From Seminavis robusta (lineage: Eukaryota; Bacillariophyta; Bacillariophyceae; Naviculales; Naviculaceae), in NCBI GenBank assembly GCA_903772945.1, contig CAICTM010001460.1, forward strand, positions 1 to 28,740: a stretch of DNA of 28,740 nt, in the 5' to 3' direction. A model generated the notes under the pieces. It saw nothing but the letters and a program-made list of their open reading frames with translations, did not search any database and was not told the DNA's origin. A program made the position numbers and the translations under genes. Below are positions 19,009 to 27,754 of the stretch, piece by piece (the first letter of the stretch is position 1; each line of letters begins with the position of its first letter).

Positions 19009-21266
19009 GGATGAAGCTTTGGCCGGCTTCATCGCGGATATGACCCCCAGGGAAAGGAAGAGCTTCGAAATCATGGAGTACCTGTTGATGGAATGCGGGG
19101 AGTGCTCCCTTGAACTACTACTGTTCATTTGGGGTATGAGTATCACTACCCCTACCAAGTTGATCCGCAACTTCAGCAAGAAGGCCGCGAAGGAGTGGAA
19201 GGAAGAAGGGATACCTGAGGAGATCACTTGGGTACAGCTCGAACAGCTGGATGCCCTAACCCAAGCCCTCAACACTTGGAAGTACCGATTCACCACTGGA
19301 AGACCTCGCAAGCAAGATGGATATTGAATTGGGAGACTGGAAGGAGAACTTTGGGCCTGACCAAATCGAGGAACACTACGAGGACAAGTGGATTGAAGAA
19401 GTTGACTTGGCCCGCGAAGCCAAGAAAGCAGCCCTAGCTGAGTATGAGCTCTTGAAGTTGCAGGATAGCAAGGCCAGAGCTGAGAAAACACTAGAGGAAA
19501 CCCTGAAGGATGGCTACAACACACACCCATCCAAAGGATCCACCAAGAAGACTGAATCTGGTGGAGCTGAGACAGAATCCAACCTTGGAACTGAGGACTC
19601 TAAGGGGTCTAAGCCCAAGGTTGTCAAGTTCAAGCTTGACAAAAAGGGGGGTGCTGGAGATGGTGGTGACAGTGACCCAGAAGACTCAAGCAGTGATGAT
19701 GACCCTGAAGATTCTGAACCTGAAGAAGATGAAGCCCCCAAACCCAAGCCCAAGACCAAGAAGACTGGTCCCCCCTCCATCACTGAGGATGGAACCCTAG
19801 ACTCACATCTAGCCTCCTTCTCCAGCTCTGCACTCACCACCAAACCAATGGTGAAGGCCAGCATGTCTGACTTCAAGGCTTTTGATGGGAAACAAAACCA
19901 CTGGAAGTCCTTCCACCTTTCTGCCCTAAGTATCTGCTCCCTGATGCGAAAGGGGCATCTCCTTACCATCAAGGATGACAAGGATATCAAGGAGCACCTG
20001 AAGAGAAGGAAGAAGGATCCTGCCTATGATGCTGAAGTTCAAGAGTTCTTCTCCATCCTAGTCCTGAAGACAGAGGGTGGGACTGCCTTCTCCAAGGTTC
20101 ATGCCTACTTGAATACCCTGGATGGCTGCCTAGCCTGGAAGAAATTGGTGGAGGTCTATGAGCATGGAGGTGACAAAGAATTGAATGCCTCCAACAGGAT
20201 GGAGACCCTCCAACACCTCAAGCTCAACAAGCAAACCAGGGGAGGCTACTCCTGGTATGAGTCCAAGTTTGAGACATTGGTTGTTGAGATTGAAAGTTGT
20301 GGGGTGGCCCTACCTGAGTTCCTGCAGAGAAACCTTTTTGTGAGTGGTATTGAGGATGACATATTCCAAAACATCCTTGACCACTACACAGACTACTCCC
20401 TGGAGAACCAGAAGCTGAGGTTGACCAACAAAGCAAGGAAGGAAAACTGCTACAATGGATACAACTCTGGCAATAGGAGAAGCAACAAAAAGACCCGTGC
20501 CCAAAAGAAAAAGGAAAAGAAGGAACGGCGCAGGCTTGCCAAGCTGAACTCCCAGGCTGGGACCGGCAACAACAACAACCAGCAAAATATTGGGCAAGGA
20601 ACTGGTGGCCCTCCACCAGGAAGTGGATTTTCTAGCAAGGCCTGGAAGCAGATGACGCCTGAAAACAAGAAGTGGGTCCTTGAACATAAGGACCAGGACA
20701 AGAAAAAGTATGGCAACCAATACTCTGGTACCCAGGGACAATCCACAAACCAACAGGCCCGCCAGAATAATACCAACACCTCGCCTCCCGCAGAAAACGG
20801 CAACAACAATTCCAACGACTCCAACAATTCGCAAACTAGCGGTGGAAACCAAGATGAAGGGACCCAATCGATTTTTTCCAACCCTGGTCGGCGCCAGAAC
20901 ATGTTTCGTCGGAACCAACACCCTGGCATGGAAGTCGTTGAAAGGGGAGTGAGGCTCGGACTCGGAGACCTCTCCCACCCAGAACACTACTGGAGGGTAC
21001 GGGAAGCCCACCCCATCATAGATAGAGTCTGTTTGGAGGGGGCCAACATCATTCCCAACCCAACTTTCAGCCCCTGGACCATCGAAAAAATCGAAATGGT
21101 AGCCAGGCCAGAATACAGTGAAACAATGTGGGACGACCTCAAAACGCTGTATGTTACATGATCCGATGAATATTTTGATAATAATATTGATCCCAATGAT
21201 CCTCGCGGTCCTGGAGAACCCGTGCCACGCAACAACATGACTGTTTCTTGGGGAGTGCAGGGCTAA
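19009..21266 (+). pseudogene. Gag of copia element P
   Basis: This is the structural protein of element P. It resumes codon by codon after the gypsy insertion. A one-base shift near 19280 moves the reading into the frame opened at 19317, which stays open for 614 codons to a TGA at 21159. Past the TGA the same frame continues for 34 sense codons to TAA at 21264, and the added residues look coding (N-I-D-P-N-D-P-R-G-P-G-E-P). The order is: charged N-terminus, an acidic Ser/Asp/Glu block with a Pro/Lys run, a UBN2-like Gag core (F-D-G-K-Q-N-H-W-K-S-F, then Y-E-S-K-F-E-T-L-V), a basic Lys/Arg stretch and an Asn/Gln-rich tail. No CCHC zinc knuckle is present; the basic stretch may bind RNA instead. 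Confidence 0.85.
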
Positions 21267-21314
21267 CACCCCAAGACCGATTCCACTGCACAGTCCCAAT
21301 ATTATTTTCATCTT

Positions 21315-22260
21315 TTGCAGCTAGATGAAGATGGCTACTATGTTGGTACCAGAACTGTAGCCTGCACAGCCGATATGAAGGAGCACTACAAGTCCCTCCT
21401 CATCCAATATATACTCAATAATAAAAGCTATATGGAGTGCCGATGCTGGGTGATGAGATCCTTGATTATTTGGTGTCTTCTAGACCATGAGAATGAACCC
21501 ATTGGACAACTGTTGCCACAGCTTCGCCGACTTAATGCATTGAATTCAATGACACAATCAACTATCCCGAAGCCGAATCTTGGCCCCAAGACGCAGGACC
21601 AAGATACCCTTCCAGAGGCTTTACCAGGGGTATGTCTACACCATATGACACCAAGAACGACCTCGATCGGTTGAAAAATGGCCGAGAAACGGCCGTTTTG
21701 GTCGAAAACGGCCCTCCGACGCGCTACGGTGCGCTGGAACGGCCAAAATCGACCGTTCCGGCTCCGAAAAGCTCCGTTTTGAGTCGTTCTTTGACCGTTG
21801 TGCCACGGAATATCAATGCAAGGACCCTTGGAGCCTCCGTTGCCTCTGAAAAAATAGTTTGTGAAAACGCATCCGACGAGGCGCTGGTAGACAGCTGTGC
21901 CGACACTGGCTCCATCGGTGGACCTGCTTGGATCATTGAAACGCTCACAGACCGCAAGGTGGACGTTACAGGGTACAGCAACTCTGTTCAAGACTCGGAT
22001 GTCCCCATTGGATCTGGGGTTACTGCCTACGATCACCCCACAGAAGGTACCATCCTACTACGGTACCATGAAGCTACAATCCACAAGCAGGCTACTACAC
22101 TAGCTACTCTCAGCTTTTCAGATGAGAGAAGCTGGCCTCTATGTCAGCGACACTGCAAGGCACCATGGTGGAGACTCTTGCATCATTCTAGATGATATTG
22201 TCATCTCTCTCTATGTCAGGGGAGCCTTGCTGGGCTTCCCCATCAGGAGGCCCACAGAGG
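21315..22260 (+). pseudogene. Copia protease region of element P
   Basis: The part from about 21800 encodes the retropepsin-like domain: A-L-V-D-S-C-A-D-T-G at the active-site position, then V-T-A-Y-D-H-P-T-E-G-T and, after a frameshift near 22120, R-H-H-G-G-D-S-C-I-I-L-D-D with R-R-P-T-E-E-E-L-S-T-L. That order is typical of copia polyproteins in algae, where the active-site loop usually reads D-x-G. Here it is D-S-C. The first part (21315-21674) is an ill-defined linker with stops, and 21670-21800 holds a cluster of hairpins. Two or more frameshifts separate it from integrase. Confidence 0.75.
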
Positions 22261-24081
22261 AAGAATTGTCCACACTCTTATGAAATAACTAGCCCCATGG
22301 TGTGGAACCCTGAAACTTTTGTGGAAGAGTCATTGACTCAGAGTGAATTTGCAACCTGGGAAAACTCTATCACAGCACACATCAACCACACAGCAACTAC
22401 CGCCAAACGGCCCACAGTAAAGGATGTCCGACCCTACTTCCTCAATCTACCTGAGGATACTGTGCAGCATACTATTAAAGCTACCACTGCCTATGGAGGC
22501 ATAAACTCCCATTTTCCAATGAGAAACTAAGTCCAGTCCATGAACCCAGTTCTTCAACGCCGACGCCTCCCTGAAGGTTTTGCAACCGACACCTTCTTCT
22601 CCACCGTCACCTCCTATGAAGGATATAACGCCTGCCAGATTTTCTATGGCCTTGACTCCCACTCTATTTTTGTCTATGGCTTGGGGAGTGAAAAGGATGG
22701 TCCGAATGCCCTCCTTGATTTCTTCAAACAAGTTGGTGTCCCCTCCTCCATCCTTCGGGACAACTCCAAGATGCAAATGGGCAAGGTATGGACATACTAC
22801 ATGCGGAGGTACTGGTGCAAAGATAAATTCACCCAGCCATTCAAGCCCTCCCAGAATCGTGCTGAATTCGGAATTGGGGTGTGCAAGGGGAGTGTCACAA
22901 AAATGATGATAACCACAGGTTGCACACCACAAGCCTGGGCGAAAGCCATCCAACATGCTGCGGATCTAGACAGAAACACTGCAAAGGAATGTCTAGGATG
23001 GAGAACCCCCATTGAAAAACTTACTGGGCAGACCCCAGACATCTCCAACCTCATCAAGTTCAAGTTCTGGGACGTAGTATTATACCATGAACCTACCCAC
23101 AAGTTCCCTGGACAAGCAGTTGGTGGAAATGAGAGGCTTGGAAGATGGTTAGGCAGGGCTCAGGACCATGGTGATGGGATGTGTTCTTGGATCCTAACCC
23201 TTGAAACTGAGCAACTCATTGTCAGATACGCGGTGAGGAAGGTTGAAGGGGAGAACATCTCAGATACCACTAGGGATGCCGTCTCAGTTCTCCACAAGGA
23301 AGATAGGGCCAGAACCGAAGAAGCTTTCTGCCCTGTTGTGTACACCCAGACAGGGGAGAAGGACCCCAGCACCAAACCTGGGGAGGAACCCAAGTTCAAG
23401 GCTCCCCCAGCAGAGGTACCCAAGGAAACCATCAAGGACCTGTTCATCTGGGACCGCATCCCCAATAAGAAAGGTGTGGAAAGAGATGTAAAAGGTCAAA
23501 TTAAGAAGGTCTACAATGATGATGATGGTTCCACCCAAGCAAGGGTGGAATTCAAGGGTGGAAAGCAGAAGATCTATGAGTATGAAGAGATCGTCAAGAT
23601 GCTAAGCAAGTCAGATGATGCTGATGCAGAGTACTGGGATTTTGACAAGATCCTAGACCACAAATGGTCCAAACAACCTGGTAGGCAAGGAAAGATTGAT
23701 GTCAAGGTCAAGTGGAGTGGTTTCACTGAGGATGAGGCTACCTGGGAACCCATGGAAGTGATCAGGAAGGACAGCCCAACAGTCCTTGCAGAGTATGCGG
23801 CCCTCAAAGGCATTGTCCATGAGTCCAGGTGGAAGTGGGCCCACAAGTATCTGAAGAACAGGAAGAAGTTCCTCAGGATCAGAAAGCAATGGAGGCTGAT
23901 GAAGAAGAGGACTGGTGGTGCTGTCAAATATGAGTTTGGAGTGAGGGTTCCAAGGACCAAGGCAGAGGCTTACAAGCTGGATGAGATCAATGGCAACTCA
24001 AGACCGATGCCATTGAAAAGGAAGTGGACACACTCAAGAATAGGTTCCCCTGCTTCAAGAAAGCCAAACCAGGGGAGGTGA
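22261..24081 (+). pseudogene. Copia integrase with chromo-like tail (element P)
   Basis: The frame runs from 22192 to 24081 with one in-frame TAA (22528). After a pre-integrase segment the DDE core shows F-A-T-D-T-F-F (Asp17 counted from 22540), I-L-R-D-N-S-K-M-Q (Asp74) and Q-N-R-A-E-F-G (Glu109), giving the classic 34-residue spacing. Following L-T-G-Q-T-P-D-I-S comes a linker and at residues 370-425 a chromo-like segment: Y-W-D-F-D-K-I-L-D-H-K-W, then V-K-V-K-W-S-G-F, then E-A-T-W-E-P. Chromodomains direct integration into chosen chromatin in gypsy chromoviruses; in an alga-type copia enzyme the role is inferred. A basic stretch and V-R-V-P-R-T lead to the RT. Confidence 0.85.
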
Positions 24082-24084
24082 CTA

Positions 24085-24312
24085 ATGAGTACCAGGAGAT
24101 CAAGTTGCTCTGGTGCTTCTCTGTATGTAAAGTTTGACGGAAGGCACCAAGCCAGGTGTGTTGCAGGAGGTCACATGACTGAGGACCACCCATATGACCT
24201 CTACTCTGGGGTTGTTGATCTCGAGAACATCAGGATGGTGTTTGTCATTGCCGCCTTGATGAAACTAGAGGTGATTGCAGGGGATGTTGGGTATGCCTAC
24301 CTGATGTCCCTC
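24085..24312 (+). pseudogene. Copia reverse transcriptase start, truncated (element P)
   Basis: A frameshift links this to the integrase frame. It encodes A-R-C-V-A-G-G-H-M-T, then Y-S-G-V-V-D-L-E-N-I-R and E-V-I-A-G-D-V-G-Y-A-Y-L, the first catalytic Asp motif of copia RT (usually D-x-G-N-A-Y-L, here Tyr for Asn). Immediately afterwards, at about 24313, sequence changes to the AT-rich repeat, so the rest of RT and RNase H are lost. Confidence 0.85.
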
Positions 24313-25400
24313 ACAGCATCTTTTACTATAAAATCTACTGTATGAATCTACCTTGAAGTGCCGTCGCGAATTCTTATAAAGTGTCCTTCTGTCAGGCTAG
24401 GACATAAGCATTGGAGTCCTTCATATCAAGGTTTTTACATAGGACGGTTTACTATATAAAGTACTGTACATATCTACCAGATCACGATTTCGCCAAAAGG
24501 AATTCCGTATCATTCAAGCAAACCACTGTGCGAATCTATAGTAAAATAGTAGGATTGTGTTTTGTCAACACGACATGGTGCTCTATCTCGCCAGCTAGCT
24601 ACTTTGTTACGTTTTTTATGCAGGTTTCCACCGCTTTCTCTTTCTTTATCTCTAACCTTTTGCTTTCAATAAAATAAATCTATTACAAAATTCCATGCTC
24701 CTCAGTGGCTCTCCCTAGGATCGTTAATAGTAAAAGTGGCAACGGGTGCAAAAAGGTATGTATCCATGAATCGAACTCGCAACCTTATGTCGTTCAAGTA
24801 ACTGGTAAATCGATTCCTGCACAGGCTTAAGTAAAGGTGACCTTTGAAACATGCATCGAATCGCCAAACGGAACACGAATCCTGCACAGAGCGAATACGT
24901 ATAGTAAAGTAGTACAAATTCGTGAATTCACTAGTAGGTAGATTCGTACATTACTTTATACAGCGAATTATGCCAAGGGGTGCAATGGGGTGCTTATATG
25001 CAGGATTCGAATTCTCCACTATATATCTTTCAGTTTACCAGTAAGAATAGGACATTCTGTATCCTGCACAGGCATTAGTCAAGGCGCCCTCGCAGATATA
25101 AGCCTCAATTTCGAATCATGCATTGAATAAATGCGTATAGTAATAGTGTACTTTTCAATAGTTCTGGACACATGCCATACTCTCTGGAGGCGTAATAAAA
25201 AGGCAGGAATAATGTAATATGTTTACAATCCATGGTACAGATGTATAGTAAAATAGTAGTATTGTGGTTTGTGTTCATCAAATCTTACTCCCAGTGTGTT
25301 GGTCTAAGTTACTAGTTTTTGTGTAGCCTTAGTAGAAAAGGCTTAAATAAATGCTTCACATTTAAAGTCGGGAGGGACTGAGGTGAACTCTCCTCAGTGT
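24313..25400 (+). repeat. AT-rich dispersed repeat, copy B
   Basis: This matches copy A (13160-13925, opposite strand) in long blocks but in changed order: the A monomer nearest the M protease corresponds to 24320-24740, and the other to about 25030-25400. The box TATAGTAAAATAGTA lies at 24537, 24899 (one change) and 25244, and CTCCTCAGTG at 24698-24707 and 25390-25399. Between them (24740-24900) is a tRNA-like piece. No coding frame is credible. The left end cuts element P RT and the right end abuts a truncated copia gag. Confidence 0.85.
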
Positions 25401-27122
25401 AAACGGCACTCTGCTGCGCCTGGACCTGTGGAACTTGGGCTAAGGCTGCAGCTTGATTCGGAACGGAAACTGGAATCGCTACTTGGTGGTACTGCGGACG
25501 GAACTGGAACTCGTTGCTTGGTGGATTGGCAACGCCTGGAATTGTCAAGCCAGCGGCGGAAGCAGACGATGGGAACTGCTGGAATTGCTGGGTGTGCGCT
25601 TGGTGTGCTTGGAGTTGTGGTGGAATCGATCCTGGTGGAATTGGACTTAACCTTGGTCAGAACTCACTCCTGTGCGACTGAGCATCGGGGCTCATCGCAG
25701 ACTGTTGCTAGGGAAGCTGGGCTGCGGTAACTGTCTGTGGAACCGGAGCAGTCGAAGCTTCACGCCGTCGAAGCTTCACGCCGTCGAAGCTTCACGAAAT
25801 TGATGGTACTGTTGGAAGAACTGCTTCTTCAGACCTTGGAACTTATTGATGGCCCACTCGGGCTTGGGGATCTTGTCACGAACTTTGCAATCCGGCAACT
25901 TGTGGTTGGGATTGCCACAGCAGTAGCAAGCCTCGCTGTTTCTGCTGATAGAGGACAACGGCATTGACACCAAACTCCTTCTTGGTTGGGTCAATCGTCT
26001 TGGGGCCAGAGCCCCTGGTGCGGGCACGTCTGGCCTCATACCACTCCTTGCTGGGCTTGAATCTGTCGGAATTGAGGGTCTCACGGAGAGCTTCAAGGCT
26101 GGAGGTGGGATAATTTCTGGTGCCGTCCATGGCAAAGGACGCCTCCATGGTAGCCTGATAGTCTCCATACCTTCCGGGAAATAGCCCCATGTATCCAATG
26201 AGAGCAATGATCTCGTTCTTGCGGCTGTCATCCAGGTACTCCTTCACCTTGTCGTGATCATCCTTGATCTTCTCGTACTTGGGCTGCTTCAGGAGGAAAC
26301 AATTCATGTATCCTGTGCCAACGATGTCAGCGATCTGGACCGAGTCGGCTGCTACTCTCCGGAGAAAGACATCAGTCGGTTCTCCTTCCTCTTGCTTGGG
26401 GGAAAGGGCACGTTGGAGCTGGCGGACGAACTGGACAACGGGATGCTCTCTTGTGGTGCCTTCGGCAGTGAGTCCACGGATCTTGCCTAGGACTTTGATT
26501 GGATCTAGTTTGATCTGCTCCCAATCATGGAGGTTTCTTAGCTTGCTCTTCATCTGTTCGGTACAATAGAACTGGTCATAGATGCTGGCTGCTCCATTCT
26601 GTAGGGCATTTTGTACTCAGTTTCCTGCTTCTGCCAGGTAGACAACTGGTTCTTGTAGAGAGATAGCTTGAGCTCGTCATAGACCTTGGTCTTGCCGTCA
26701 TCGTCCATAACATAGGTCGGTTCAGTTGGCTCCTTTGGTGTTTGATCTTGCATAGTCTCAATGGCCAGGGATGCTTTGGGAACGTCAATCCACTCCGACC
26801 TGGTCCTGAAGGTAGCCACAATGTGGTTTAGTGTCTCTGTAAAGGGGTAGAATCTGGAATCAGCCTGTCCATTGGGATGGAACAGGTACTTGCGGCGGTT
26901 GCTTTGGCCTCTGCCCCTACCGCCACCATTGGCACCGCCTCTACCGGCGCCTTGGCCTCTACCGGAGGAGCCTCTGCCTCCTCCTCTGTTGCCACGGCAT
27001 CCTCTGTTGTTGAATTGTGTCATCTTGCTCTTGATATGGTCTATTTGCCTTGAGGAATTACTGGGTGCGTGGACTTGTACTGGATACGGTGAACTTGGTG
27101 CTAACGAGGCGTTTTCTCCCAC
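25312..27122 (-). pseudogene. Copia gag, probably of element M
   Basis: Gag packages element RNA into particles. The N-terminus is basic and Gly/Arg rich (R-G-N-R-G-G-G-R-G), likely RNA binding. The core follows in two frames (shift near 26555) with Y-P-F-T-E-T-L-N-H-I-V, then W-E-Q-I-K-L-D-P and G-E-P-T-D-V-F-L-R-R-V. A second shift near 25950 leads to the zinc knuckle C-Y-C-C-G-N-P-N-H-K-L-P-D-C (CX2CX4HX4C) at about 25880-25925. Past a 16-bp tandem repeat comes a Gln/Pro-rich tail that stops looking coding at the repeat near 25390. It lies 170 bp after an LTR and candidate primer site, as a gag should. Its own protease-RT would be the minus-strand copy at 13140 onward. Confidence 0.8.
25751..25796 (+). 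repeat. 16-bp tandem repeat in gag
   Basis: GTCGAAGCTTCACGCC is present 2.9 times. Sixteen is not a multiple of three, so the expansion itself breaks the gag frame on the minus strand just after the zinc knuckle region. Confidence 0.9.
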
Positions 27123-27270
27123 GACTCAGAAGACCAGTGACTCACCCCAGTCGGAGGTCAAGGGATAGAGTTCATGAGTACCGGAAGAGCGCGCATAGTC
27201 TGTGCAGCGTATTTCACACTGTGGTCCACGATGGATGCACCGTGGTCCCATTTAGCACTCATGTCTCGAT
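27123..27270 (-). other. Untranslated leader between primer site and gag
   Basis: About 150 bp of non-coding sequence between the candidate primer-binding site and the gag start. Nothing else is seen in it. Confidence 0.5.
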
Positions 27271-27274
27271 CCTA

Positions 27275-27294
27275 CCCAAGTCGAATAGGCGCCA
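27275..27294 (-). other. Candidate primer-binding site
   Basis: Directly after the LTR end CA, the minus strand reads TGGCGCCTATTCGACTTGGG. It starts with TGG as a tRNA 3'-CCA complement must, but it is not the initiator-Met site usual for copia elements. Confidence 0.5.
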
Positions 27295-27698
27295 TGTTTG
27301 AACTAAAAGCCGATGCCAGCTTGCGCCGTTCCGTTTCTATCAGTCCGAACCTTGACAACGAAACCCAATCGACTTGATAGATCGTAATGCTCATAATATT
27401 CTCTTTTACTGTTTGCCATTGCACATCTTCCAAAGGTCTAGTCGAAGCTAACCACGCTACTGTTGTACTGCAGCTTATTGGGGAGTAATTTGGTTTTAGA
27501 TTAAGCTGAAAAGCAAAAGTGAGGATTTTCTGGTGGTGCATAGCAATTCTTGTGATTGAATTGGATATAAGGACCCCCGTAACACTTTAGACCTACAACT
27601 CCCTTGGTTCCTTGCATGATGAATTTGCATGCGAACCGGACTAGATGATTAATACACGAGTCAATAGTAAAGAGGTGTCAGGTATATTTCCTCCAACA
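27295..27698 (-). repeat. Copia LTR, 404 bp
   Basis: On the minus strand it starts TGTTGGAGGAAATATACC and ends TTCAAACA, so the ends form the TGTT/AACA inverted pair typical of LTRs. Upstream lies a copia RNase H end, and downstream a primer-site-like TGG and a gag. The limits come from these neighbours and the TG/CA ends; no second copy is in the window to confirm them. Confidence 0.75.
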
Positions 27699-27754
27699 CA
27701 CTCCTGCACGGTGCCCTAAGTGGCTACCGTGGAACGAATAAATAATTTAGGAAA

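Noticed and set aside
10970..22530. Alternative genetic code with TGA as sense
   Set aside because: TAA and TAG also interrupt the frames, and consensus residues at the TGA positions are not of one kind.
24745..24835. A functional tRNA gene
   Set aside because: A and B boxes are suggestive, but I cannot pair acceptor or anticodon stems, so it is at best a tRNA-derived relic.
13201..25399. CACTGAGGAG as a target duplication flanking the P block
   Set aside because: The two copies are in opposite orientations and the same motif ends every monomer of the AT-rich repeat.
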